Assembly: GCF_023721835.1 (NCBI RefSeq)
Contig: NZ_JAMKFE010000015.1
Coordinates: 1-64,000, forward strand
From: Caldimonas mangrovi
Lineage (GTDB): Bacteria; Pseudomonadota; Gammaproteobacteria; Burkholderiales; Burkholderiaceae_C
Direction of reading: 5' to 3'
Length of the DNA stretch: 64,000 nucleotides
Position numbers and translations under genes: made by a program. This document shows positions 1 to 9,400 of this stretch, in pieces. The notes beneath the pieces were generated by a model. The model saw only the letters and a program-made list of their open reading frames with translations, searched no databases and had not been told where the DNA came from. How positions within the stretch are numbered: the stretch's first letter is position 1; each line of letters opens with the position of its first letter.

Positions 1-1
1 T

Positions 2-127
2 GCAGCGCTGCAGGTGGCCGACCACGCCTATGTGCTGGAAACCGGCCAGATCGCCCTGCACGGGCCCGCCGCCCAACTCGCCACCGACCCTCGCGTCGTC
101 GAGACGTATCTGGGAGCCAGGCGCTGA
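2..127 (+). CDS. ABC transporter ATP-binding protein, C-terminal end (LivF-like), partial
   Basis: Only the last 41 residues are present; the gene begins before the window. The visible tail reads ALQVADHAYVLETGQIALHG and ends in ETYLGARR. That is the typical end of LivF-type ATPases of branched-chain amino acid or amide ABC importers, where the D-loop/H-loop region is followed by an YVLExG-I-x-x-xG strand and a terminal YLG. The nucleotide-binding motifs lie outside the window, so the substrate cannot be inferred. It ends 24 bp before the convergent histone-like gene. The family call is good; assignment to LivF rather than a related ATPase is inference. Confidence 0.75.
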   Translation, partial: AALQVADHAYVLETGQIALHGPAAQLATDPRVVETYLGARR

Positions 128-150
128 GGAGCACGTGCAGGTAGCGCAGC

Positions 151-573
151 TCAGGCTGTTTTCTTCGGCCGGCCGGGCTTGAGCGGCGCCAACGCGTCGA
201 GTGCGGCGCGCAGGCGGGTGTCGTCGAGCGCGGCGAGCGCATGCAGGCCCGCACGCAGCAGCTCGCTCTTCTTGGCCGGGCGCATGAAGGCCAGGGCACG
301 GCTCTTGAGTTGAGCGATGCGGTCGAAGTCGGCCTGCGGCATGGTGAAGCTGTCGCGCACCAGCTTCTGTTTGGCCGCCTTCGGAGCGTCTGCCGGCGCG
401 GCCTTGGGCTTGGCAACCTTGGCCGGCGTCTTGGCGGCCTGCTTCACCGGCTTGGCAGCGGGTTTGGGGACAGCGGCCTTGGCCACCGGCTTCGCAGCCG
501 CCTGCCGGGTGGCGGCCTTGGCCGCCGGCTTGGCTGAAGGTTGGACGGGAGGGGTCTTCTTGGCAGTGGCCAT
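151..573 (-). CDS. Ala/Lys/Pro-rich histone H1-like protein (AlgP-like)
   Basis: The protein has 140 residues. Residues 1-70 are a low-complexity Lys/Ala/Pro tail with repeated AAKPV/KAA units, as in bacterial H1-like DNA-binding proteins (AlgP, HctB type). Residues 71-130 are an ordered, presumably helical domain (KLVRDSFTMP, then KKSELLRAGLHALAAL) shared by many Burkholderiales proteins. The basic tail suggests non-specific DNA binding and nucleoid organisation; this is inference from composition. The gene is divergent from phoX, and an AT-rich patch at about 585-615 probably holds its promoter. The KSELLRAG segment resembles a ribbon-helix-helix-like module, but I cannot confirm that. Confidence 0.7.
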   Translation of the reverse strand: MATAKKTPPVQPSAKPAAKAATRQAAAKPVAKAAVPKPAAKPVKQAAKTPAKVAKPKAAPADAPKAAKQKLVRDSFTMPQADFDRIAQLKSRALAFMRPAKKSELLRAGLHALAALDDTRLRAALDALAPLKPGRPKKTA

Positions 574-752
574 CGGTGCTCCGGGTTAAAGATATAAACG
601 ATTTACACAATATCACGTTCCGGCCGGAGGGCGCCGGTGGCTGCCCGGTCCGTTGCGGTTTGATCACAAAGCCGTCGCCAAGCGGAATCAGAATGCGATG
701 TGCATTCCATCTCACGCCGCGCGCGCGAGCGCGGCTCCCCCTGAAGACCGCC

Positions 753-2666
753 ATGGCCAAAGACTACTCGCTGATGGAGGACAGCAACCGCTCGTCCAAT
801 CGCAGCATCCACGACATCTCAGACCCGTCGCGCCGCATCGTGTTGCGAGGCGGGCTGGGCATGGCAATCGGCCGGCTGCTTGCGCCGGTGGCTGCCGGCT
901 CGGCCGGCTGTGCCAGCGGTGCGCGGGGCGACGGCCCGCTGCTCGGGTTCAGCAGCGTGCCGGTGTCCACGGCCGACAAGGTGGTCGTGCCCGAGGGCTA
1001 CATCGCCCAGGTGATCGCCGCTTGGGGCGAGCCGGTCGGGCTGTACGGCGAAACGCCTGCGTTCAAGTTCGACGGCAGCAACAGCGCCGCCGAGCAGGAG
1101 GCGCAGATGGGCATGCACCACGACGGCATGCATTTCTATGCGCAGGACGGCAGCCGCAGCGGACTGCTCGTGATGAACCACGAGTACGCCGACGATGGCC
1201 TGCTGCACGCCGACGGGATGAAGACCTGGACCGCCGAAAAAGTCCGAAAATCGCAGGCGGCGCACGGCGTTTCGGTGATCGAGGTGGAACAGCAGGGCGA
1301 CGACGGCTGGCAGGTCGTGCGTCCGTCGCCGTGGGCACGCCGCATCACGGCGTGCACGCCGATGAGCTTCGGCGGCCCCGCGGCCGGGCATGCGCTGTTG
1401 CGCACGGCCGCTGATCCGGCCGGCCGGCGACCGCTCGGTACGTTGAGCAACTGCGGCAGCGGCATCACGCCTTGGGGTACCTACCTCACTTGCGAGGAGA
1501 ATTTCAGCTCGTATTTCAATGGCCCCGAGAAGCCAAGTCCGCATGAACGCCGCTGGGGCCTGCGCAAGGGCGGCGCTGGCTGCCGCTGGCATGAATTCGA
1601 CGAGCGCTTCGACGCCACCCGGCACCCCAACGAGCCGAACCGCTTCGGCTGGATCGTGGAGATCGACCCCTTCGACCCCGGCTCCACGCCGGTCAAGCGC
1701 ACGGCATTGGGCCGGGCCACACACGAAGGCGCGACGGTGGCCGTGACGCGTGACGGCCGCGCGGTGGTCTACATGGGCGAGGACGCCCGCTTCGAGTACA
1801 TCTACAAGTTCGTCAGCCGCGAAAAGATCAAGCCCCGCGGCTTGCGCGAGAACGCGCAGTTGCTCGACCACGGCACGCTGTACGTGGCGCGCTTCGATGC
1901 AGACGGCCGTGGCCGCTGGATCGCACTGGGCCATGGCCAGGGCCCGCTGACGGCCGAGAACGGCTTCGCCGACCAGGGCGAGGTGCTGGTCAAGACCCGC
2001 CAGGCCAGCGATCTGCTCGGCGCGACCAAGATGGACCGGCCCGAGTGGATCGCCGTCGGCCCGGACGGCTGGGTCTACTGCACGCTGACGAACAACTCCA
2101 ACCGCGGCACCCAGGGGGAGGGCGTCGACGCAGCCAACCCCCGGCGCAACAACACGACAGGCCACATCCTCCGCTGGAAGGAGGAGGGTGACGTCGACGG
2201 CACACGCTTCCGATGGACCCACTTCGTGCTGGCGGGAGACCCGGCCAACGAGCGCGTCGAGGCCCAGGGCAATATCAAAGGCGATGCCTTCGGCTGCCCC
2301 GACGGCTTGTGGGCCGACGGCCGCGGCGTGCTGTGGGTGCAAACCGACATGTCGCCGTCGGCAATGGGCAAGGGCGACCTCACCCGCCTGGGCAACAACG
2401 CGATGCTGGCGGCCGACCCGCACACCGGCGAGATCCGCCGCTTCCTGGTCGGCCCCGTCGGCTGCGAAGTCACCGGCGCGACCGGCACGCCGGATGGGCG
2501 CACGCTGTTCGTCAACATCCAGCATCCCGGCGAAAGGCCATCGGGGCGTAGCGACCCCGAGCAGCCCGGCCGCTATTCCAACTGGCCCGACGCCCGGGCC
2601 GGCGGCCGGCCGCGCTCGGCCACCGTGGTGATCCGCAAGGCAGATGGCGGACCGATCGGAACCTGA
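753..2666 (+). CDS. phoX: PhoX family (DUF839) exported phosphatase
   Basis: The protein has 637 residues from the ATG at 753; the reading frame is open further upstream but without a protein-like sequence. A twin-arginine motif, SRRIVLRG, lies at residues 26-33 before a hydrophobic stretch ending in AAGSAGC, so Tat export of a folded metalloenzyme is expected. DUF839 hallmarks are visible: TCEENF near residue 245, GWIVEIDPFDP, and PEWIAVGPDGWVYCTLTNN near 429. PhoX enzymes are periplasmic or lipid-anchored Ca/Fe phosphomonoesterases made under phosphate limitation. Together with the DNase and 5'-nucleotidase in the next 9 kb it suggests phosphate scavenging. The family assignment is strong; activity is inferred. 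Confidence 0.85.
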   Translation: MAKDYSLMEDSNRSSNRSIHDISDPSRRIVLRGGLGMAIGRLLAPVAAGSAGCASGARGDGPLLGFSSVPVSTADKVVVPEGYIAQVIAAWGEPVGLYGETPAFKFDGSNSAAEQEAQMGMHHDGMHFYAQDGSRSGLLVMNHEYADDGLLHADGMKTWTAEKVRKSQAAHGVSVIEVEQQGDDGWQVVRPSPWARRITACTPMSFGGPAAGHALLRTAADPAGRRPLGTLSNCGSGITPWGTYLTCEENFSSYFNGPEKPSPHERRWGLRKGGAGCRWHEFDERFDATRHPNEPNRFGWIVEIDPFDPGSTPVKRTALGRATHEGATVAVTRDGRAVVYMGEDARFEYIYKFVSREKIKPRGLRENAQLLDHGTLYVARFDADGRGRWIALGHGQGPLTAENGFADQGEVLVKTRQASDLLGATKMDRPEWIAVGPDGWVYCTLTNNSNRGTQGEGVDAANPRRNNTTGHILRWKEEGDVDGTRFRWTHFVLAGDPANERVEAQGNIKGDAFGCPDGLWADGRGVLWVQTDMSPSAMGKGDLTRLGNNAMLAADPHTGEIRRFLVGPVGCEVTGATGTPDGRTLFVNIQHPGERPSGRSDPEQPGRYSNWPDARAGGRPRSATVVIRKADGGPIGT

Positions 2667-2691
2667 GCGGCGTGCCTCGCGCCGGCCGGCC

Positions 2692-3201
2692 TCATGCCGC
2701 GACTTCTTCGGGCAGCAGGTCGAACACGCGTGCCGAGAACAGCTCCGCGCGTTCGTCGCCGGCCACTTCGGCGATATGGTGACGGCATTGCTCGAGCCAG
2801 GCGACGAGAGATGAGCGGTCGGTGACGTCACGCGCAGCCAGCCGCAAGCCCTCGTCGCGGTGCCCAAGCAGGCGACCGATCTGGTCGAGCGCATAGAACT
2901 TCGCCGCCGCCAGCGAGCGCTGCGCGGGGCGAGGCGCCTGCGCTGCAGCGGCCCTCTCGGTCGCGGCACGCTGCGACCTTGGCGGCACGGCGACACGCGC
3001 CTCGATGTAGCCGCAAGCGGCCAGGAACTCGACGTCGCGCTCGCCCAAGCCGAGCGCTTCGACGGCGGGCCACAGCTTGCCGAGCGTCTGCACGCCGTCG
3101 ATCAGGATCAGCAGCGAGCGTTGTGGGCGGGTGCCGGAGAACGCGCGCTCCTGCAGTGCGCGGCGACCGGCGTCGGTCTTGGCATAAATCACGTCGGGCA
3201 C
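2692..3201 (-). CDS. Conserved hypothetical protein
   Basis: A protein of 169 residues from a GTG start. It begins VPDVIYAKTDAGRRALQERA and has no signal peptide or membrane segment. An Ala/Gln/Pro/Arg-rich linker (about residues 75-95) separates two probably helical halves; the second half contains GRLLGHRDEGLRLAARDVTDR. The first part (RSLLILIDG, LGKLWPAVEALGL) resembles small DNA- or protein-binding winged-helix modules found in Burkholderiales cytoplasmic proteins, but I do not recognise a named family. It starts 7 bp downstream of the SiaB-like gene stop on the same strand, so the two probably form an operon and may share a signalling role. Confidence 0.6.
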   Translation of the reverse strand: MPDVIYAKTDAGRRALQERAFSGTRPQRSLLILIDGVQTLGKLWPAVEALGLGERDVEFLAACGYIEARVAVPPRSQRAATERAAAAQAPRPAQRSLAAAKFYALDQIGRLLGHRDEGLRLAARDVTDRSSLVAWLEQCRHHIAEVAGDERAELFSARVFDLLPEEVAA

Positions 3202-3207
3202 GGCATT

Positions 3208-3963
3208 TCAGATGATCGCCGTGAGATAGAGATGGAAACGATCACAGGGCTTGGGGCCCGCGCGGCGCAGCGAGAACCGCAGCGGCTCGCGCGCATAGCG
3301 GGCCACGGTCATCAGCCCCATGCCCGCGCCGGTGTGCACCGGTTGCGGCGCCCCGGAGCCTTCATGCAGCATCTGGGAACGAAAGGCCGCCTCGATCTGG
3401 CGGGGGTCCATCGACCGGGCACGCTCCAGCCGTTCGGACACCCGCGGCACTTGCGCTTCGTCGATCTGGTTGTGGCACATCACCCAGTAGCCATCGCCGC
3501 CCTCATGGCGGCCGATCGCGATAGCGCCCTGTGGCGAGGCCTGCAGCGCACCCAGGGCGACCACGCCGAGCGGCAACGCGAAATCGCTTGCCCCGTGATG
3601 GTGGACGTTGTGCGCCAGCACCAGGAAGGTGGACAACAGTTTCTGCCGCCCCAGTGCCGCCACCTCGGCTTCCTCCAGCCGCTGCTTGAGCCGCTGGCCC
3701 AGCATATGGATCGCCGGCAGCGTGAAACCGCCGCGATAGTAGAACAGCAGCCCTGCGTCGACGGCGACTTCCTGCCGGGCATCGAACTCGGCTGCGTTGG
3801 CGGCGGCTTCGTCCGCGCATAGCCGCTGTGCCTCGCCCGGACGCTGCGTCATGGCATCGCGAGACAGGCGCGAGCCTTCGTTGCGCGCAAGAGAAGACAG
3901 CGAAGCAGAGGCGGTCGCCGCTATGGAAAGCGCCGCCGGCGGATTCGTGGCATGGGTGTTCAC
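3208..3963 (-). CDS. SiaB-family (DUF6272-like) signalling protein
   Basis: The frame is open from 4080, but the GTG at 3963 is preceded by CGGAG at a suitable distance and is preferred (251 residues). After a low-complexity N-terminus of about 60 residues the domain contains GLLFYYRGGFTLPAIHMLGQ, FLVLAHNVHHHG, WVMCHNQID, and a C-terminal HTGAGMGLMTVARYA with DRFHLYLTAII. This layout (an N..HH helix followed by a GxGxGL glycine-rich ATP lid) matches SiaB/DUF6272 proteins, atypical GHKL-fold kinases of the SiaABCD pathway that sets c-di-GMP level and aggregation. An EAL-CBS-GGDEF gene is the next gene but one, on the same strand, which fits. No SiaA, SiaC or SiaD is in the window. Confidence 0.6.
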   Translation of the reverse strand: MNTHATNPPAALSIAATASASLSSLARNEGSRLSRDAMTQRPGEAQRLCADEAAANAAEFDARQEVAVDAGLLFYYRGGFTLPAIHMLGQRLKQRLEEAEVAALGRQKLLSTFLVLAHNVHHHGASDFALPLGVVALGALQASPQGAIAIGRHEGGDGYWVMCHNQIDEAQVPRVSERLERARSMDPRQIEAAFRSQMLHEGSGAPQPVHTGAGMGLMTVARYAREPLRFSLRRAGPKPCDRFHLYLTAII

Positions 3964-4190
3964 GGTATGGCTCCGGTTCGGAGGGAGTGACGTTAGCGAG
4001 CTCACATGACGCGGTTGCGACATCTGCGCTTCGCGCGTGCACGACGTGCGGAATTCCCGTCCATGCTTCGAGTCGGCCATCTGCCGACCGGACCCGCATG
4101 CAGCGCCGGGACGCCGACGTGTCGCGAGGGGCTGTCATAGCGTCGTCACATTCACGCTCGACAGTGGAGTCGTCGTTGTCGGGGTCGGCC

Positions 4191-4391
4191 ATGGACGTGT
4201 TGGGACGGGACGAGTGGACGGCGCGGGCTGCCGCGAGGCTTCGGCGCGCCTGGCCGTCTTTCAACGCCGACCAGGCGACGGAACTCGCCGCCTCGCTATG
4301 GCGCGACCGCGGCAGCAAGGACCGCCCCGAAGACGCCGTGGACGACGAGGTCGCCGACTGGAACGGGCTGCTGGACTCCGCTCTGGACTGA
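4191..4391 (+). CDS. Small acidic hypothetical protein
   Basis: A 66-residue ORF starting MDVLGRDEWTARAAARLRR and ending DWNGLLDSALD, with an amphipathic, acidic C-terminal half (EDAVDDEVADWN). The longer open frame upstream is basic and low-complexity and does not look coding, so the ATG at 4191 is preferred. It is convergent with the EAL-CBS-GGDEF gene, with 10 bp between the stops. No family is recognised. Short soluble proteins of this composition are common in Burkholderiales; the coding call rests on codon-like composition only. Confidence 0.45.
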   Translation: MDVLGRDEWTARAAARLRRAWPSFNADQATELAASLWRDRGSKDRPEDAVDDEVADWNGLLDSALD

Positions 4392-4401
4392 GGGTCGGGG
4401 C

Positions 4402-6249
4402 TCAGGCTGCGAGGCGATCGGGAACCGGCTCGGTGTCGGGCAGGACTGGGCCGGCCGGAAGCTCGCTTGCGGTCGAACCGGGCTGGCGGCGCTCGATGAA
4501 GCAGCAACTGCCCGGCCCCTGCTTGGCCATGCGCTTGCTCTCAGCGGCAGCACGCGCGATCTGACGGTGGGAGTCGTAAGCTTGCGGCTGTACCGGCACC
4601 ACGCCGGCGGCGAGCGTAGTCAGTGCATGAAACACCGGCAGGCCTTGCCGGTTCAGGCTCAGATAGCCGCCGTCACGCAGGTGCTCGCCCGAAAAGAAAC
4701 GCCGCACCCCGGTATCGAAGGCCGCAAGCGCCTTCTCGACGCGCTGCTGCCAGTCGCGCGAGGTGTAGACGGTGACGAAGTCGTCGCCGCCCACGTGGCC
4801 GAGCATGTCGCGCTCCGGGTCGTGGGCCGAGCGCAGCATGTCGGCGGTGAAAAGGATCAGGTCGTCGCCCAGCCGATATCCGTAGACGTCGTTGAATGCC
4901 TTGAACGAGCCGAGGTCCCAGTGCACGACGACGAAGGATTGCTGCTGGTCGAGCAGCAGGTCGATGTGTTCGTCCAGCGGCACGTTGCCCGGCAGCTGCG
5001 TCAGCGGGTTGGCATAGCGCGCAGCCGAGAGCTGGCTGTCGGACACCGCCCGCAGCAGGTCGCTGATGCGGCCGGTGCCGACGTAGCGCCCGCCATGAGT
5101 GACGAGGAAGCCGTCGGTCAGGTGGCGCTCGTCGATGTTGGCTACGGCTGCGGCCATGGACTGCAACGTGCTGTTCGCGTCGAAGATCAACGGCAGGGTG
5201 TCCATCAGCACCTGGCACGATTGCTTGCCGAACACGTCCATGAAATAGAGCTGGCTGGCGGTCAGCAGCGCGTCGTGGCTGCGCAGCACGCCGAGCGGCT
5301 GCCCGCTTTCGCCGAGCACCGGGATGGCATAAAGGTGAGGGTCGCTGCGGAACGCCTCGATCACGTCTGAACAGGTTGCGGCCAGGGTGAGCGTGACCGA
5401 CGGGCGCGCCAGATGGCCGGCCAGCGTGCGGCGCGCCGAGGAAGCTCCGACGGCCGGGGTGTGGTCGCTGCTGCGCAGCAACCGCACAATCTCGGGCCGC
5501 AGCGAGGCGCGCGGCGCCGCCACCGGCCTGGCGATCACGTAGCCTTGCGCGCAATGCACACCGAGTTGGCGCAGCAGCAGCAGGTCCGATTCCGTTTCCA
5601 CGCCCTCGGCGACGACACGCGTGCCTGCCATGCGGGCCATGTCCATGATGGAGCGGATGAACTGCTGGCGCAGCGGGTCCTGCGAGAGCCCGTCGACGAA
5701 GTGCCGATCGATCTTGACGTAGTGCGGGCGCACCTCGCTCCAGCGCCGCAGGCCCGAAAAGCCCTCGCCCAGGTCGTCGATCGCGACCACCAGGCCCGCC
5801 TCGCGCAGGGCACGGATGGCCGACAGCAGTTCATGCTCGTGCGTGATGGCATGCGTCTCGGTGAGTTCGATGATCACCCTCGAAGGTGCCAGCCCGGCCT
5901 CGTGGATGAAGCCCAGCATGCGCTCGTGGAAGCGCTCGCCATGCGCAATGGTCGCAGGCGTCACGTTGATGAAGATGCGGCCCGGCAGGTGCAGGCGCGC
6001 GTACGCCTGCAACAGCACCGGCACGGTCTGCAGCTCCAGCGAGGTCAGTTGCCCGAAGGCGGCGGCCGCCTCGATCAGCGCCACCGGCGAATGCAGGAAG
6101 GAGTCCGACGGCCCGCGGATCAACCCTTCATAGCCGACGATGTCACCGGCGTGCAGGTCGATGATGGGCTGGAAATGTGGCGTGATCGCGCGTGCGGCGA
6201 TGATGCGGTCGACCTCGGCGCCGAGGTCATGAGAGAGTGGGGGGCTCAC
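4402..6249 (-). CDS. EAL-CBS-GGDEF domain cyclic-di-GMP protein
   Basis: About 615 residues from the GTG at 6249, which has AAAGG five bases upstream; the frame continues to a GTG at 6342, giving 31 extra poorly conserved residues. Domain order: EAL phosphodiesterase (YEGLIRGP signature, IELTE, AIDDLGEGFSG, VKIDR, VAEGVE), then a CBS pair (AIPVLGESGQPLGVLRS; DGFLVTHGGRYVGTGRI), then GGDEF (LGSFKAFNDVYGYRLGDDL, HVGGDDFV). The EAL metal and catalytic residues look intact, although the signature is EGL. The GGDEF A-site reads GGDDF, with the catalytic Glu replaced by Asp, so weak or regulatory cyclase activity is possible. CBS domains suggest adenine-nucleotide control. No membrane segment, so cytosolic. 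Confidence 0.85.
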   Translation of the reverse strand: MSPPLSHDLGAEVDRIIAARAITPHFQPIIDLHAGDIVGYEGLIRGPSDSFLHSPVALIEAAAAFGQLTSLELQTVPVLLQAYARLHLPGRIFINVTPATIAHGERFHERMLGFIHEAGLAPSRVIIELTETHAITHEHELLSAIRALREAGLVVAIDDLGEGFSGLRRWSEVRPHYVKIDRHFVDGLSQDPLRQQFIRSIMDMARMAGTRVVAEGVETESDLLLLRQLGVHCAQGYVIARPVAAPRASLRPEIVRLLRSSDHTPAVGASSARRTLAGHLARPSVTLTLAATCSDVIEAFRSDPHLYAIPVLGESGQPLGVLRSHDALLTASQLYFMDVFGKQSCQVLMDTLPLIFDANSTLQSMAAAVANIDERHLTDGFLVTHGGRYVGTGRISDLLRAVSDSQLSAARYANPLTQLPGNVPLDEHIDLLLDQQQSFVVVHWDLGSFKAFNDVYGYRLGDDLILFTADMLRSAHDPERDMLGHVGGDDFVTVYTSRDWQQRVEKALAAFDTGVRRFFSGEHLRDGGYLSLNRQGLPVFHALTTLAAGVVPVQPQAYDSHRQIARAAAESKRMAKQGPGSCCFIERRQPGSTASELPAGPVLPDTEPVPDRLAA

Positions 6250-6343
6250 GGTCGCCTTTCGCGCACTGTCCTTCGACAGGCGTGCTGGACTCACGCGGGG
6301 ATGCGTGACAGCAGAAAGTGTGACTCGACGTAACGACAACACC

Positions 6344-6361
6344 GTGACAGCGCTTTGTCAC
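6344..6361. promoter_or_regulatory. Inverted repeat GTGACA-N6-TGTCAC
   Basis: A perfect 6-6-6 inverted repeat lies just upstream of the EAL-CBS-GGDEF gene. Further GTGACA copies occur at 6305-6310 and 6373-6378. On the minus strand, CTGTCAC and TTGTCGT (6333-6350) are spaced 11 bp apart, which loosely recalls a Pho-box direct repeat. The repeated hexamers suggest a regulator-binding region for the c-di-GMP gene; which regulator binds is unknown. Confidence 0.4.
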
Positions 6362-6430
6362 ACCCGACGGGCGTGACAAGTTCACGCCGCGGTGTCCCCT
6401 CGGCCCTCGGCAGCGGGCTGCGTTCTCTCG

Positions 6431-9400
6431 CTAGTACAGGAGCGCGCCGGCAACGTCCAGGTCACTCGGCTTGACGCCGCGCAGCAGCAGAAGAGGCCGT
6501 TGGCCCATGCGGCGCTGCACGCCATTCACGTCGACCATCACGAGCACGCCCGCGCCGGTGCGCTGCAACCGCACGTAGCCGGCCGCCACGGCGTCGCCGC
6601 CGCCGAAGCCCAGCTGACGCAGCAGCGAGCGCAGGTCGATACGGTCGCCGGGACGGAAATCGTCGATGACGTCGACACCGTCGTGCAGCGAGCGGTACAC
6701 GAACACGTCGTTGCCGCCGCCGCCCCGGATGAAGTCGGGGCCGCGACCGCCGGTGATCTGGTCGTCGCCCGGCGTGCCGGCAATGCGCTCGGGACGGCGC
6801 GAGCCGTGCACCGTGTTGACGAGGTTCAGCCCCACCACGACGGGGTCGTGATCCGAGGAGCGGTAGGCCGTGGGTGCGTACAGATCCTGCGGTTTGAACT
6901 CGAGGTTGTAGTCGATCACCGACGGCTCGTCGGCGTTGATGTGCCACTCGATGGCGCGCGTCACCTTGGGGCTCAGCGATGCGCTGGCGAGCGCATGGTC
7001 GAGCCGGCCGGCCGCGCCATCGAAGACATAGGAATAGCCGAAGCCGTTGTGGCGGGCGATCTCGTCCACGTAGCCCCGGCCGGTGAGTTCGACCACCGGG
7101 TCTTCCTGGGCGTACGCGTTCAGGTCGCCGATGACGAGCACATCCTCGGTGGCGCCGAGCGCCTGCACCGCGACGATGAACTCGCCGAGGGCGCGGGCCT
7201 GCTGCACGCGCAGCGCGTTCCAGCAGCCCTGCAGGTCGCCCTGGTCAGCGTCTGCGCCCGTCGCGCCGTCGCAGCCTTTGGACTTGAAGTGGTTCACCAC
7301 CACCGCGAAGCGCTCGCCGTTGGCCGCCTCGAACACCTGCGCCAGCGGTGGGCGGTTGTGCACCGCGTCGTCGTCGCTGACGGACGATCCGGCAAGGCTG
7401 AGGCGGCCGGGCTTGTAGATCATCGCGACCTTGATGGCGTCGGTGCCGGTGCCGGTGGCCGGGTCCGGGACGACGGCGTACACAGTCGTCCCGAGGCGCG
7501 CGTTCAACGCGTCGACCAGGTTCTGCGCTGCCGTCATGCCGTTGTTCTGGATCTCCATCAGGCCGAACACGTCGGCATCGATGGCAACCATTGCCTCGAC
7601 GATCTTGCGGCGCTGCCGCTCGAATTCCTGCGCGTTGCTGGCGCCGCGACAGTTGCCGGCGGCGGTGCTGTCGCCGAGCGTGCAGCCCTGGCCGGCCTGG
7701 CCATCGGCGTTGGTGCCATCGGTGAACGTGGTGAAGTAGTTCAGCACGTTGAAGCTGGCAACCCTGACGTTGCCGCCCACCGTCTCCGGCATCGCGCTAC
7801 GCGGGTGGTTGCGGGTGAAGCTCGGCACCACGCTCGGGTGCAGCTTGTAGCTGGCAATGCCCGCGTTGCTCGAAGTGGCGAGGCCGTAGTCCAGTACACC
7901 GGTGAGCGAGGCCACGGTGTCGCCCGCGCGCACCGTGTTGTCGGCCCCGATGTAGGGAATCGGCGTTGGGTTCTGCGCGCCGGTGGCGTCGTCGAGCAGG
8001 AAGCTGCGGCGCGCGTTCTCCTCGGCAAGCGCCTGGGCTTGCGGCCCTGGGCGCAGACGGTTGGTCGGCGTTTCCAGCCGCCCGCCCACCGACATCGTCA
8101 ACTGCCCGTAGCGGCCGAGGAAATAGTTCTGCGACACGGTGATGGGGCCGGGAAGGGTGACCAGCATGCCTTCATAACGTTCCAGCGCATCGCCGCCGGA
8201 AGCCGGCAGCGCCACCGGCGTCGGGGCCACGGCAACGCCGCTGCGCACCATCGTCAGTTCGCTGACGCTACCGAGCTGCGTGACCGGCCGTGCCGACGTG
8301 ACCGCGTTGCCCGACGCACCGGTATTGAATTCGCTGACCCGGCCGGTCAGGCGCACCAGCGACCCTACGGCTGGACGCGGTGCGCCGGCGCCAGTACCGG
8401 TGAAGACGAAGAGGCCGTCCGAGGTGGCAGGGTTGCCGTCGCCCGTCGCGTCCTGCAGGAAGAAGCCGTTGTTGGTCAGCAGCGTGACGACGCCTTCGGT
8501 GGTCACGGTGGCCCCCACCAGCGGGCTGGTCGCACCCGTGCCCTGGACGGTCGGGATGCGCGTCAGGCTGGAGACGTTCAGCAGCACCGTGCAATCGGCT
8601 GTCTGGCCCTGGTTGTTGCGCCAGCTCAGTGGCACCGGGTAGCTGCCCTGGGGCGTGCTGCCCGCCACTTCCAGCAGCAGGCCCGCCCAACCGCCGGGCC
8701 CGGTGGCCGCGCTGAAGTCGGCAACGCGCACGCCGGCCGGCAAGGGGCCGGCCAGGTCGGCACTGATGACGATGCCGTCGGCATCGCGCGCGGTCGCCTC
8801 GACGGTGCGCGTGGTACCGGCAACCATGTTCAGCGTCGGGCAAGAGGCCACGATCGGTGCATTGACGGCGCCGCCGCAGGGCGCCGCAGCCGTCGCGCTG
8901 TTGCGCGGAGCAGGGACGCCAGAGCTGAAATCGATGCCGTTCTGTTGCGTATCGGTGCAGCCGGCCGCAGTGCGTAGCGCAGCCGTGGTGTTGCTGAGCG
9001 CTGGGGCGGCCGAACTGCCCTCGAAGTGGCCGGCGCCGCCATAACCCACCAGGTCGACCAGCGTTGCGCCCGAGGGCGACGCGCCCGACAGTGCCATGCC
9101 GCTGCTGACAAGGGCCACCTTGCCCGAACGCGCGCTCATCGCCGCGCCACCTGCCGCATCGGGCGCGGGCAGGGCGCTGCCGCTGCCCGCACCAGCCGCC
9201 TGCTGTACCAGGTAGTACTGGCCCGGCTGCAGGACCGCGCTCGACAGCGGCGTCACCGACCAGGTGCTGCCAGCAGCGGAGGCGTACTGCACCGACCAGC
9301 CGGCAAGGCTCACGGGTTGCGAGCCGGCGTTGAACAGCTCGACGTAGTCGTGCGTCAACGGCGCCCCGCTGTTGCCGCCGCCGCCATACACTTGGCTGAT

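Noticed and set aside
819-2996. Long minus-strand open frame opposite phoX
   Set aside because: High-GC shadow; low-complexity Arg/Ala/Pro translation, while the plus strand shows clear PhoX motifs.
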